The notes: generated from the letters alone by a model not told the origin. 64,000 nt of DNA from Saccharopolyspora erythraea (GCF_018141105.1 NZ_CP054839.1:5394001-5458000); one strand, 5' to 3'. Positions 39,649-49,194 are shown, counted from the stretch's first letter. A program made the numbers and translations.

Positions 39649-41352
39649 ATGGAGAACACGAACTTCGTTCCGAAACCAGCGGGCAACAACGGCCGGGATG
39701 TGGTGCTGGACTCCCACCTGCACCAGCTGTTCGAGCTGTCAATGTCGATGTTCGAGCACATCGACGCCGAGAGCATCCTGCGCCTGGCGATGTCGTCGGT
39801 GCCCACCCTCGGCTCGTACCGGGCACTGGCCGGTTATCTGGAACGCCGCGGTGAGCTGGTCGAGTTCCGGCCAGGACGCGACCGGGTCCCCGCCTCGCTC
39901 ACCGACCAGCTCGGCGCACTGCGCGGGAAGGACGGACCGGTCCTCGCGGCGGGCTCGGCGTGGGCGTGGGCCTTCGCCCTGCGGCGTCCCGGCGGGCTGG
40001 GCGGCTACCTCGTGCTCACCGGCCCCGGCGAGCCGGCAGGCCACGAGCGGTTCCTGCTCGACGTCCTCACCCAGCAGACCGCCGCGGCTCTGGCCAATGC
40101 CTCGTTCCTGCAGGTCGAGCGGGAGCACGCGATGCACCTCAGCAGGCTCAGCGAGGACCTGGCGGTCATGAACCGGCGGCTCACCAGCACCGTCGAGGAC
40201 CTGCGGCGCCGGGCGACCATCCACGAGACCTTCACCCGTATCGCGGCATCCGACGGTGGCGAGGACGAGATCGCCGCCACCCTGCACCAGCTGACCGGCA
40301 GCGCGGTGGCCGTCGAGGACCGATTCGGCAACCTGCTGGCGTGGGCCGGTCCGGGCGGGCCGGACCCGCATCCGCAGCCCAACGGCACGCGGGAGGAGAC
40401 CCTCAGGCGCGCGGCGGCCCGCAACGGCGTCGTGCGCGACCGCAACCGCCTGCTGATCCTGGCCCAGCCCCGGCACGAGATCCTCGGCGTCATCGCGCTG
40501 TTGGATCCGGGCCCGACCGAGGACGCGCACGTCGTCCACGCGATGGAGCACGCGGCGCTGGCGCTGGCGCTGCGGCTGACCCACGCCCGCAACCTGGCCG
40601 AGACGGAGCTGCGGCTGCGTCGCGACCTGGTCGAGGACCTCGTCGCCGGGGTCGAGGACCAGAGCGTCTTCGCCCGCTCCGAGGCGGTCGGCCACAACCT
40701 GCACGGGCCGCACTACGCGATCGCGGTCCAGTGGCCCGGCGCCGGGTCCGAGGACGAGCTCGCCGCCGCCGCGCAGCGGGCGGTGCAGCGGACCGGCATG
40801 TCGAGCCTGGTCTCCAGGCGGTCGGAAGCGGTGATCCTGTTCAACAGCGGCAGGCCCGACGGCGAGGGCTTCTACCGGGCGCTGGCCGAGGAGATCGGCA
40901 GCGACCGCGGCGCGATCGGGGTCGGCGGACGTTGCGACGCCCCGGGGGAGTTCCCGCGCTCGTTCCGGGAGGCGTTGCGCTCCATGCGGATCCGCCAGCA
41001 GTCCCGCGAGTGCCACGGGATCACGTTCTTCGACGAGATCGGGCTGTACCGGGTCCTCGGCCAGGGCGAGGGCGGCGCCGACATCGAGGCGTTCGTGCGG
41101 GAGTGGATCGGCCGGCTCGTCGACTACGACCGCGCGCACCACTCGAACCTGGTGAACACGCTGTCGCAGTACCTGGAATGCGGCGGCAACTACAACGCCG
41201 CGGCCAACGCGCTGGTGATCCACCGGAGCACGCTGCGGTACCGGCTGCGCCGCATCAGGGAGATCTCGGGCATCGACCTGGGCGAGGTCGACAACCGGCT
41301 GAACCTGCACGTGGCGACCCGCGCGTGGCGGGTCATGGACCTGCCCGCCTGA
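39649..41352 (+). CDS. PucR/CdaR-type regulator with GAF-like domain
   Basis: A 567-residue regulator. An N-terminal region resembling a GAF sensor (SILRLAMSSVPTLGSYRALAGYLERRGELVEF) spans residues 30-180, and the C-terminus carries the HTH_30 motif (ECGGNYNAAANALVIHRSTLRYRLRRIREISGIDL). It lies 102 bp after clpB on the same strand and may sense a stress-related ligand and act on this neighbourhood (inferred). ATG 39649 is the assumed start; no strong ribosome-binding site is visible. Confidence 0.85.
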   Translation: MENTNFVPKPAGNNGRDVVLDSHLHQLFELSMSMFEHIDAESILRLAMSSVPTLGSYRALAGYLERRGELVEFRPGRDRVPASLTDQLGALRGKDGPVLAAGSAWAWAFALRRPGGLGGYLVLTGPGEPAGHERFLLDVLTQQTAAALANASFLQVEREHAMHLSRLSEDLAVMNRRLTSTVEDLRRRATIHETFTRIAASDGGEDEIAATLHQLTGSAVAVEDRFGNLLAWAGPGGPDPHPQPNGTREETLRRAAARNGVVRDRNRLLILAQPRHEILGVIALLDPGPTEDAHVVHAMEHAALALALRLTHARNLAETELRLRRDLVEDLVAGVEDQSVFARSEAVGHNLHGPHYAIAVQWPGAGSEDELAAAAQRAVQRTGMSSLVSRRSEAVILFNSGRPDGEGFYRALAEEIGSDRGAIGVGGRCDAPGEFPRSFREALRSMRIRQQSRECHGITFFDEIGLYRVLGQGEGGADIEAFVREWIGRLVDYDRAHHSNLVNTLSQYLECGGNYNAAANALVIHRSTLRYRLRRIREISGIDLGEVDNRLNLHVATRAWRVMDLPA

Positions 41353-41424
41353 GCGCACCGCGCACCCCGCGCCCGGTCAGCGGACCATCCGCGCGGTCGA
41401 TGCGAAACCACAGGCGAGCCGCGG

Positions 41425-41874
41425 TCATGGCGGCGATCCGGACGATGCCGCGCCGATCCCCTGTTCGATCCACTCACGCAGCACGGGCTCCGGGACCGCA
41501 CCGGCGTGGCGGGAGACGACCCGGCCCCGGTCGAGCAGCAGGAGCGTCGGGACCGCCTGGACCTCGAACCGCCGCGAGATCCGCGGGGCGGAGTCGATGT
41601 CGACCTTGACCAGCTTCATCCGGCCGGCGAACCTCTCGGCCAGCTTCTCCAGCACGGGACCGACCATCCGGCACGGGCCGCACCAGCGCGCCCACAGGTC
41701 CACCACGACCAGCAGCGAGGACCGCTCGGCGACCTCGGTGAAGTCGTCGTCGCCCGCGTCGGCGATCCACGGCAGCGGGTGGTGGCAGTCGCCGCACGCC
41801 GGGCGACCTTCGCCTGCGGCGGGAACCCTGTTCGCGCGCCCGCAGTGCGGGCAGCGCACCTGCCTCGGTTCCAT
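41425..41874 (-). CDS. trxC: TrxC-like thioredoxin with N-terminal zinc ribbon
   Basis: A 149-residue thioredoxin of the Trx2 type. Residues 8-33 hold two CxxC pairs (CPHCGRANR and CGDCHHPLPW) that would bind zinc; the Trx domain follows with the redox motif WARWCGPCRM (near residue 62) and the cis-proline loop VQAVPTLLLLDRGR. It reduces disulphides and is commonly induced by oxidative stress. ATG 41874 has AGGAG 7 nt upstream. Its position beside the chaperone operon fits a combined protein-stress block. Confidence 0.9.
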   Translation of the reverse strand: MEPRQVRCPHCGRANRVPAAGEGRPACGDCHHPLPWIADAGDDDFTEVAERSSLLVVVDLWARWCGPCRMVGPVLEKLAERFAGRMKLVKVDIDSAPRISRRFEVQAVPTLLLLDRGRVVSRHAGAVPEPVLREWIEQGIGAASSGSPP

Positions 41875-42000
41875 GGTCGGACTCCTGTCCCGGCTCTCCG
41901 CGGTCGTCGCACCCGAGTCTGGTGACCGCGGTGGGAGCGCACCAACCCCGGCCGGGTCCAAAACGCGCCGGCCGGTTCGGCCCGGCGGCACCATCCGCAC

Positions 42001-43370
42001 TCAGCTCCGCGGGCGGAGCCGCCTGCGCGCGGCTCGCACCGCGCGGCGCAGCGGCCGCCACGAGGGCCGCCGCACGTGCAGGTGGGCACCCGGCGTGGGC
42101 GACAAGGCCGACTTGTGCGCGCCGCCCGCGGGGTCGATCTCGGTGAGGATCCGGGAGAGGTCGGCGAGCACGCCGCCCACCACCAGCCAACTGCTCGTGC
42201 TCGGGCCCTCGTCCTCGCGGCGCTGGGCGGCGAGGTGCTGGCTGACCGCGGCGAGCTGGGCCCGGGCGTGCTCGATGTCGCGGACCAGCCGCGTGCGGGG
42301 CGGGCGTCCACCGGGGTGCTCGGGCACGTCGGGGTTGTCGGCGACCAGCGTCAGCGACCAGGTCTCGACCGCCCGGCCGACGCTGACCACCAGTTCCCCG
42401 ACCTGCCTTGGACCGAGCGGTCCCACTCCGCGCCCGCGCGGCCCTCGCCCACGTCGACCAGCGCCCGGGCGATGGCGCTGGTCTGGTCGACGATGTGGTC
42501 GACGGCGTTGACGCCGGACCGGGTCCGCTCCAGCAGCGCCGCGGGTTCGGGCCTGGGCGCGGGGCTGAGGAAGACGCTGTGCCGCGGGCTGTAGCGCAGG
42601 CTCTCCGACGCGTGCTCCAGCTGGGACCGGATCTCGGTGATCTCGTGGTCGAAGTCCCGCGCGGTCCAGAGCAGCTGCCTGGTCCGGGCCGAGGCGAACG
42701 CGGCGTCCTCGTCGCCGAGCCGCTGCCCGATGTCGGTCAGCAGCTCGGCCAGCCTGCGTGCCAGGTCTCCGAGCGCGTCTCGCGCGACCCGCACGTGCAC
42801 CGGCGGGACGATGAGCACGTTGACCAGCACGCCCACCAGCGCGCCCAGGAGGGTCTCGTAGATCCGTTCCCAGGCGTAGCCGGTCTGGGTGCCGCCGACG
42901 GTGACCACGAGCAGCGCGCTGACGGCGACCTGGTTGCTCTGCCCGGCGAGCCGCGAAGCCCGGCCCACCAGCAGCGCCAGCAGCAGGACGACGGTCAGGC
43001 TCACCGCGTTGAAGCCCAGCCACCGCCCCAGCACCAGCGCCAGCAGCACGCCGAGCACCACGCCGGCGACCCTGCGCAGGCCCGACTGCATGGTCTGGTA
43101 GACGGTGGCCTGCACGACGAGCACCGCGGCCAGCGAAGCCAGCACCGGGCTCGGAGCGCCGGTCAGCCAGGCGCCGACCACCCACGCGAGGCCCGCCGCG
43201 CCCGCGGTCTTGAAGATCAGCAGGAGGTCGCCTCCGGACGCCTGGTCGAAACCGGCGGCCCTGCGGCCCATGGTCCGCCACCGCGCGGCGTTGGACCGCA
43301 ACCGGCTCCGCGCGGCACCGCCGTCCCGGTCGTACGCACCGGGGTCGTCGGACGTCGGGCGCGTGGACAC
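42001..43370 (-). pseudogene. FUSC/aromatic-acid exporter family protein, frameshifted
   Basis: An intact gene would encode about 456 residues. The N-terminal membrane half (FKTAGAAGLAWVVGAWLTG, SLAAVLVVQATVYQTMQSGLRRVAGVVLGVLLALVLGRWLG, LLVVTVGGTQTGYAWERIYETLLGALVGVLVNVLIVPPV) matches the FUSC/ArAE pattern and continues into a cytosolic helical domain until about 42420. From there the sense frame changes by one base lost: the continuation is GPRQVGELVVSVGRAVETWSLTLVADNPDVPEHPGG and on to SSWLVVGGVLADLSRIL. GTG 43370 has GAGGGGAG upstream. Either a real frameshift or a sequencing error; the exporter role is inferred from the family. Confidence 0.8.
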
Positions 43371-43561
43371 CGGCGCACTCCCCTCCGCGGCGACCGGCCG
43401 CGGGCCGCCCCCGCGTCGAGGCGGCGCACCGGGCTCTGCCGCACCACGAGGGTAGGTCGGGGACAGCGCCGCCACCGGTGCCTGCGGATCGGCGCGACCG
43501 CGCTGCCGCCGCGGAGCGACCCCCGGCGCGCTGGAGCACTTCGGGAATCGCGGAGCCGGGA

Positions 43562-44122
43562 CTACCCCGTCCCACTCGTCTCCGCCCGGGGCTGCACCCT
43601 CACGTCGAAGATCGAGCGGTGCCGCCCCGCCGTGCGGGGCTCGGGGACTTCCAGCAGACCCTGCGGGCAGCGCAGCGCGGCCCACGTCACGGCTTGCGGC
43701 CCAGCCCGCTCGAGGGTGGCGCGGTAGAGCGCGAACACCTCCGACAGCGGCCCGTCCTCCATCGCGTGCAGCACGTTCGGCGCCAGGCCGGTGAGCTCGA
43801 AGACGCCGTTGCGGGCCAGCACCCGCGCCTCGACCCGGCGCATCAGGTCGAGCAGCTCGTCGTCGACGAGGCTGACCCGGGCCAGGTCCACCACCAGGTG
43901 GTGCACTCCGGCGCGCTGCAGGCCATCGAGGTGCGCGGCCAGCTGGCGCGTCGCGCGGGCGTCGACGGGTCCGCTCACGGTCACCACCGTGTAGTGGGCC
44001 CCGTGCTGCACCGAGGTCACCGTCATCTCGTCCGCCTCGTCGGTCAGCGCCGCCACGACCGCCCGGCCGACCACGTCCTCGAGCTCGGCGAGCGCCGCCC
44101 GGCGCCACAGGTCGGCGCGCAC
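43562..44122 (-). CDS. STAS-domain protein (anti-sigma factor antagonist-like)
   Basis: A protein of up to 186 residues. The STAS-like core runs through HYTVVTVSGPVDARATRQLAAHLDGLQRAGVHHLVVDLARVSLVDDELLDLMRRVEARVLARNGVFELTGLA (in parts). The phosphorylatable serine of classic antagonists (DSSG) is replaced by VDDELL, so phospho-switching is doubtful. About 30 residues precede the domain; GTG 44122 is the longest frame-start and has no clear ribosome-binding site. Role is probably stress or anti-sigma signalling (inference). Confidence 0.68.
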   Translation of the reverse strand: MRADLWRRAALAELEDVVGRAVVAALTDEADEMTVTSVQHGAHYTVVTVSGPVDARATRQLAAHLDGLQRAGVHHLVVDLARVSLVDDELLDLMRRVEARVLARNGVFELTGLAPNVLHAMEDGPLSEVFALYRATLERAGPQAVTWAALRCPQGLLEVPEPRTAGRHRSIFDVRVQPRAETSGTG

Positions 44123-44351
44123 GTCGGCCGACCGGAACAGCAGTTTCCCCGCGGCAGCAAATTCCGTGCCGGAACTGACACAGGTGGACGAGAGGACGTA
44201 CGACTGCGCGAGCTTTCACCGCGCGGCACGAGGCCGGATGCGGCCGGGACCGCCGACACTCCGTGCCACCTCGGCAGCCCGACAACCTACGTCCACTAAG
44301 GACAGAGGGATGTCAGCGGTTGCCTACCCCGCCTCGCCCTCTGAGCGACGG

Positions 44352-44600
44352 TCACTGCTGGTGGCTCTCGACTTCTGCGACCGGCGCGGGCGACGCGACG
44401 TCGGGATCGCCACCGGCCTCGAGCCGTGCCCGACGGCGCCGCAGCAGGTCCCAGCACTGGTCCAGGCGCGCCTCGATGTCGGCGAGCCGTCGCTGCTCGT
44501 CCTCCGAGGCGATCCGGCCCCGCTGCACCTCCGCGCGCAGCCGGTGCTCCTCGTCGACCAGGGAGCGCACCGTGCCGAGGATGTTCTGGTCGTCGGTCAC
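44352..44600 (-). CDS. DUF2630 family protein
   Basis: An 82-residue protein closely following the DUF2630 pattern: an N-terminal helix VTDDQNILGTVRSLVDEEHRLRAEVQ, then the invariant DQCWDLLRRRRARLEAGGDPD. The family is actinobacterial and its function is unknown. GTG 44600 has GGGAGG 13 nt upstream. It lies alone between the STAS gene and the ROK regulator on the same strand. Confidence 0.82.
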   Translation of the reverse strand: MTDDQNILGTVRSLVDEEHRLRAEVQRGRIASEDEQRRLADIEARLDQCWDLLRRRRARLEAGGDPDVASPAPVAEVESHQQ

Positions 44601-44706
44601 TTCCCACGCGCCTCCCTCACGTCTGCAGGCACCGCCGAGAGCTACCCGCCCAGCGGCACCGGGAAAACGCGCGCGGCGCGAACACCGCGCGGACGCGGTG
44701 CCGCGG

Positions 44707-45861
44707 TCAGCTCGGCGCGCCGGTGGCCGCGAGACCGCGCGGGCCGGAGATGACGAGCTCCCGCAGGTCCTCCAGCGCCTGCGCGCGGGCGCCCGCCAGC
44801 TCCGGGGCGGCGACCTGCGCCTGCGCGACCGGCACGGCGCGCGGCGACTCGGCGAACCGCTCACCGATGGTCCGGGCGACCGCGGGCTCGCCGCCCCACG
44901 GCCCGCCCAGGACGACCAGTTGCGGGTCGGCCAGCGCGACGGCGGCCGACAGGACACCGCACACCGCGCGCGCGAGCGCGTCGAGCACGCGTTCCGCCGC
45001 CGCTCCCCCGGCATCGACGGCCTTGCGCAGCGCTTCGACGTCGATGGCGGTGGACGCCTCGTGACGCAGTCCGAGGGCCGCGAACACCTCCGTGAGCACC
45101 GCGGCCCTGCCGTCGGGCCCCTCGGTGTGGAGATGAGCTATCTCGCCGGCCAGGCCCCGGTGCCCGCGACGCACCTGACCGTCGGATACCACCGCGCATC
45201 CGAGACCTTCGCCGAGGTGCAGGTAGACGAAGTCGTCGACGCCCGCGGCGCAGCCGCCGCCGCGTTCGGCGCGGGCGGCCCAGTTGACGTCGTTGTCGAC
45301 CCGCACCGCTCCGTCGACCAGCGGGGCGAGCACCGCGACCGGATCGAGCTCGCCGACCACGAACGGGACGTCCGGCAGTTCCACGAGCCGGCCGCTCGCG
45401 CGGTCGACGGGATCCGCCGCGCTCACCACCGCGCAGCGCAGCCCGCCGGGAACCTCCCGCCGCAGCTCGGCGGCGGCCTGCGCGAGCGCTTCGGCGGCCG
45501 GCTCCAGTCCCGAGGACCTGCCGAGCCGCGCCGAGGACCGGGCGACGACCTGGCCGAAGGCGTCCACCGCCTCGGCACTCACCCCGTGCGGGGTGATGCT
45601 CGTGACCAGGGCCGTCCCGCAGCTCCGGGCGAGCGAGTAGTAGAGGCCCGCCCGCCCGCGTCCGGTCGTCCGCTCCCCGGTGTCGGCGAGCACGCCCGCC
45701 TCACTCAGCCGCCGCACGCTGTCGGAGACCGTCGGCTTGGAGATGCCCGTGAGCGAGGCGATCTCGGTGCGGGTCAGGCGCCCCCGGGTCATGACCGCGC
45801 GCAACACGTGCTCGTCGGTGATCGAGCGCAGCAGCTCCAGCGACGGCTTGGCGGAGGACAT
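44707..45861 (-). CDS. ROK family transcriptional regulator
   Basis: A 384-residue ROK repressor. The winged helix is at 10-65 (SITDEHVLRAVMTRGRLTRTEIASLTGISKPTVSDSVRRLSEAGVL, quoted in pieces). The ROK domain follows, with DNDVNWAARAE, VYLHLGEGLGCAVVSDG and GLAGEIAHL. The zinc cysteine triad typical of sugar-kinase ROKs (CGxxGCxE) is not seen, consistent with a regulator rather than a kinase. ATG 45861 is preceded by two copies of the ROK-type operator. It is divergent from the DUF1479 gene and probably represses it and itself. Confidence 0.9.
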   Translation of the reverse strand: MSSAKPSLELLRSITDEHVLRAVMTRGRLTRTEIASLTGISKPTVSDSVRRLSEAGVLADTGERTTGRGRAGLYYSLARSCGTALVTSITPHGVSAEAVDAFGQVVARSSARLGRSSGLEPAAEALAQAAAELRREVPGGLRCAVVSAADPVDRASGRLVELPDVPFVVGELDPVAVLAPLVDGAVRVDNDVNWAARAERGGGCAAGVDDFVYLHLGEGLGCAVVSDGQVRRGHRGLAGEIAHLHTEGPDGRAAVLTEVFAALGLRHEASTAIDVEALRKAVDAGGAAAERVLDALARAVCGVLSAAVALADPQLVVLGGPWGGEPAVARTIGERFAESPRAVPVAQAQVAAPELAGARAQALEDLRELVISGPRGLAATGAPS

Positions 45862-45871
45862 GGCGGCCAGT

Positions 45872-45893
45872 TTAGTCAGGAGTCTTGCCCAAA
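45872..45893. promoter_or_regulatory. ROK-type operator, copy 1
   Basis: TTAGTCAGGAGTCTTGCCC lies 11 bp upstream of the ROK start codon. It resembles copy 2 (45921-45942) at 18 or more of 22 positions. Actinobacterial ROK repressors of the XylR/NagC type bind AGTTAGG/CCTAACT-like palindromes; this copy is the less symmetrical one. Confidence 0.66.
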
Positions 45894-45920
45894 CGGCGCG
45901 GGAGCCACTACCGTCCCCCA

Positions 45921-45942
45921 TTAGTTAGGAGTCCTGACCAAA
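45921..45942. promoter_or_regulatory. ROK-type operator, copy 2
   Basis: TTAGTTAGGAGTCCTGACC contains the near-palindrome GTTAGGA-G-TCCTGAC and directly precedes the ribosome-binding site of the DUF1479 gene (AAAGGAGG at 45940-45947). Binding here would block translation initiation or transcription of that gene. Copies 1 and 2 start 49 bp apart. Confidence 0.75.
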
Positions 45943-45952
45943 GGAGGCCGGC

Positions 45953-47242
45953 GTGACCACCGCACCCGAGCGCACCCTGCCTGAGCTGCCCCACTGGGAA
46001 ACCGAGCCCGCGGACCTGTCCGCGGCGATCCGGCGGATCAAGCCCGCCCTGCGGGCGCGCATCGAGTCGTCCGGCCGCACCGTCGAAGAGGTGTTCGTCG
46101 CCGTCGAAGAGCGCATCGCGGCACGGATCGCCGAGATCAGGGCGGACCAGGCGCGCGGTGAGGGCGTGTGGCCGGTCGTCGACTACGCCGACATCGAACG
46201 CGGCACCGTCAGCGCCGAGCAGCGCGACAAGGTCCGGCGGCGGGGCTGCCTGGTCGTGCGCGGGCACTTCGACCGCGACCAGGCGCTGGCCTGGGACGCC
46301 GAGATCGTCGACTACGTCGAGGGCAACAGGTTCTTCGAGAACTACTCCGGCCCCGGCGACGACTTCTTCGGCAGCGTCGGCTCCAAGCCGGAGATCTACC
46401 CGGTCTACTGGTCCAGCGCGCAGATGCAGGCACGCCAGAGTGACCGGATGGCGCGCGTGCAGTCGTTCCTGAACTCCTTCTGGAAGCACGAGTCGCAGGG
46501 CGTGCGGTGGTTCGAGCCCGACCGCGACGCGATGTACCCGGACCGCATCCGGCGCCGCCCGCCGGGATCGGACTCGGGCGGCCTGGGCACCCACTGCGAC
46601 CCGGGCACCCTAGACCTGTGGATGACGCGGTCCTACCAGCGGGCGTTCCGGCACCTCTTCGACGGCACCGTGGAGCGGTACGACCCGTGGGACGCCGCCC
46701 ACCGCACCGCCGCGACGCAGTACCCCGGCTCGACGATGTGCTCGGCGTTCCGGACCTTCCAGGGCTGGACGGCGCTGTCGGACATGGCCCACGACCAGGG
46801 CGTCCTGCACACCGTTCCCATCCCCGAGGCCATGGCCTACCTGATGCTCCGGCCGCTGCTGCCGGACGTACCGGACGACGACATGTGCGGCGTCACCACC
46901 AACCAGGTCTTCCCCGCGGGCCACGAGTGGCACCCGATGCTGGTGGAGGCCCTCACCGGCATCCCCGACATCGCGGCGGGCGACTCGGTGTGGTGGCACT
47001 GCGACATGATCCACAGCGTCGCTCCGGTCACCGACCAGGAGGGCTGGGGAAACGTCATGTACATCCCCGCAGCGCCGTGGTGCCCGCGCAACGAGGCGTA
47101 CGCGGCCAACGTGCGCGAGGCGTTGCGAACCGGCTCCAGCCCCGGCGACTTCCCCGAGGAGCACTACGAGCGGGAGTGGCAGGGCCGCTTCACCCCCGAC
47201 CAGCTCAACGAGACGGGCAGGCGCGGGCTGGGCCTGAGCTGA
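45953..47242 (+). CDS. DUF1479 (YbiU-like) 2-oxoglutarate/Fe(II)-type oxygenase
   Basis: A 429-residue protein of the DUF1479/YbiU family, predicted to have a double-stranded beta-helix. The facial triad candidates are H and D in GTHCDPGTLDLW and H in CDMIHSVAPVTDQ (near residue 353). Long N-terminal helices (ADLSAAIRRIKPALRARIE) and a MYIPAAPWCPRNEAY segment are typical. Substrate unknown; members are linked to carbohydrate or natural-product metabolism in actinobacteria only loosely. GTG 45953 has AAAGGAGG and is controlled by the paired ROK operators just upstream. Confidence 0.85.
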   Translation: MTTAPERTLPELPHWETEPADLSAAIRRIKPALRARIESSGRTVEEVFVAVEERIAARIAEIRADQARGEGVWPVVDYADIERGTVSAEQRDKVRRRGCLVVRGHFDRDQALAWDAEIVDYVEGNRFFENYSGPGDDFFGSVGSKPEIYPVYWSSAQMQARQSDRMARVQSFLNSFWKHESQGVRWFEPDRDAMYPDRIRRRPPGSDSGGLGTHCDPGTLDLWMTRSYQRAFRHLFDGTVERYDPWDAAHRTAATQYPGSTMCSAFRTFQGWTALSDMAHDQGVLHTVPIPEAMAYLMLRPLLPDVPDDDMCGVTTNQVFPAGHEWHPMLVEALTGIPDIAAGDSVWWHCDMIHSVAPVTDQEGWGNVMYIPAAPWCPRNEAYAANVREALRTGSSPGDFPEEHYEREWQGRFTPDQLNETGRRGLGLS

Positions 47243-47394
47243 CCGGCGGCTCGCCCCCCGCTGATCAACATGTCAACACTGTTGCCGGCGAGGCAGATCA
47301 GGCGGTCGAGGTGAACAGGATCTGGGAAGCCCGCGGCGATGCCGAGGCTTCCCGGATTCCGCTTCGTCAGCGTGGAATCACGCGCCGCAGGTGC

Positions 47395-48634
47395 TCACCA
47401 GGTCACGAGCAGCTGTCCCTGGACCGCGGCGGCGACGCGGGTCGAATCCTCCCGGACGGCCTCCACGAGGTCGAGCGTGGGAACCTTCTCGACCAGCGCC
47501 GTGAGCACGCTCTGCAACTGCACGCGGGCCAGCGACGCGCCGAGGCAGTAGTGCGGGCCGAAGCCGAAGGCGATGTGCTTGCCCGCGTCGCGCCCCAGGC
47601 GCATCTCCTCCGGCGCGTCGAACACCGCGGGATCGCGGTTGGCCGCGGGCAGGCAGGGCAGGACCGCCTCACCCGCGCGCACCGTGCCTCCGGCGATCTC
47701 GACGTCCTCGGTCGCGACCCGCGAGTGGCCGGACTCGATGATGGTCGGCATCACCCGCAGCATCTCCTCGACCGCGTCGGGCACGCCACCGGGGTCGGCG
47801 ACCAGGCCGTACCACCGGTCTCGTTCGGTCAGCAGGGTGACGACCATGTCGGGGGTCACGCTCATGATGGATGCGTAGCCCGCCACGAGGATGTCCACCC
47901 AGAGCTCGATCAACTCCTCCTCGGAGAGCCGGTCGCCGTCGGCGTCGCGAGCGCTGATGAGAGCGCCGAGCACGTCGTCGCCGGGACCTTCCGGACGGGC
48001 GCGGCGTTCGGCGATCAGCTCGGCCAGGTAGTCCGCCAGGCTCTTGAACGTGGCCTCGCGCTCGTCGGCCGGGACGGTGTAGTCGGAGAGGATGGCGCCG
48101 GAGTGGAAGACGTGGCGGTCCTCCCGCGGCACGCCGAGCAGCTCGCAGATCACGTTGACCGGCAACGGCATCGACACCGCCGCGACCAGGTCGGCGGGCT
48201 TGTCCCCCGCCAGCATCTCGTCGACGAGCTCGTCGGCGACCCCGCGGATGCGCGGGCGCATGGACTCGGCGCGGCGGTGGGTGAACGCCCCAGCCACCAG
48301 GCGCCGGAGCCGCCCGTGCTCGGGCGGGTCGGTGGTGACCAGCGTTCCCGGCCGCTCGACCTGCTGGGGCGTCGGACGGGGGACGTCGCGCTCGAGCACC
48401 TCGGCACGGGAGAAGCGCGGGTCGGCCAGCACCGTCTTGACGTCCTCGTAGCGGGTGACCAGCCAGCCCTGCTCACCGTATGGGCATGCGGATGCGGGTC
48501 AGCGGCTCGTCGTCGCGCACCCGGGCGTAGTCGGGGTCCAAGTCCAGGGCTCCGGGGTCGCCGAAGGGGTACGTGCGGGCGTGCGGGCAGGCGGCTTCCT
48601 GGCTGTCGGCGTCTCGTTGGATGGACTCGGTCAT
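47395..48634 (-). pseudogene. Cytochrome P450, frameshifted near residue 51
   Basis: One frame codes MTESIQRDADSQEA...LTRIRMP then hits TGA at 48473-48475 after an extra base; the other frame continues YGEQGWLVTRYEDVKTVLADPRF to the end. Removing one base (the A in CCCATACGG, near 48481) restores a 412-residue P450. ExxR is in EEMLRVMP, and the heme loop FGFGPHYCLGASLA is intact. The I-helix reads AGYASIM instead of AG-x-E/D-T, lacking the acid/alcohol pair. ATG 48634 has GAGAGGA upstream. Convergent with the DUF1479 gene. Confidence 0.85.
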
Positions 48635-49136
48635 GCGGCGTCCTCTCGACGGTGGCGAACCATGCGCCGTCGTTGGCAGCGAATCACACGGATAACGGGT
48701 TGATCAACAAGCGCCAGAATATTCACAACGCGCCGACTCGTGCCATTGATTCGCAAGCGAAAGTGGACAGTCGGCGAGAGTGCCGCGCCGAATACCGCTG
48801 AACACCTTTTCCCGCACCCAACCGGACGACTCGCTCTGCTACCCGCGGAACCACCCCGGAATAAGCCAAGCGGCCGCAACAGCGGACAACCCTTGCCGCG
48901 TCACACAAACCTGCTTCTGGCCGAGCCGCATCGGTCCCAATTCGACGATCCCAGCCTCACCGCCGGCGACACTTTCCGCTGAAAAGCGGAAACACCCGGG
49001 GCTTCCGTTTATGGCCATTGCTCCGGCGGATGCAGAATCGCCCAACTCGAAGTCCGCCATTTCCCAACGCTCGCCCTCAGTGGCGCACCCGCCGAGAGCC
49101 CGGCCGACCGGACGCACCCGGCATCGCAAGATCAGA
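48635..49136. other. Gene-poor region between the P450 and the siderophore-binding gene
   Basis: No convincing coding frame occurs in this stretch. It is locally less GC-rich, especially around 48700-48800. It contains GTTGATCAAC (48699-48708), which lies upstream of the P450, and ends in the iron box at 49137-49155. Two short open frames at 48740-48982 and 48839-49129 look like shadows. Confidence 0.55.
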
Positions 49137-49155
49137 TTAGCTTAGGTTAACCTAA
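49137..49155. promoter_or_regulatory. Iron box (DmdR/IdeR-type)
   Basis: TTAGCTTAGGTTAACCTAA matches the DtxR-family 19-bp iron box (TTAGGTTAGGCTAACCTAA) at 17 of 19 positions. It lies 40 bp upstream of the siderophore-binding lipoprotein gene, so iron-dependent repression of that gene is expected. Confidence 0.88.
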
Positions 49156-49194
49156 TCGACCATTGGTTCCACTCCACCCCGGGAGCTTGGGTTG

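Noticed and set aside
48473-48484. Programmed frameshift in the P450 gene
   Set aside because: No slippery heptamer or downstream structure is visible; a plain insertion or error explains it better.
46507-48801. A 764-codon plus-strand frame over the DUF1479 and P450 region
   Set aside because: Frame contains no recognised domain and covers real genes in other frames.
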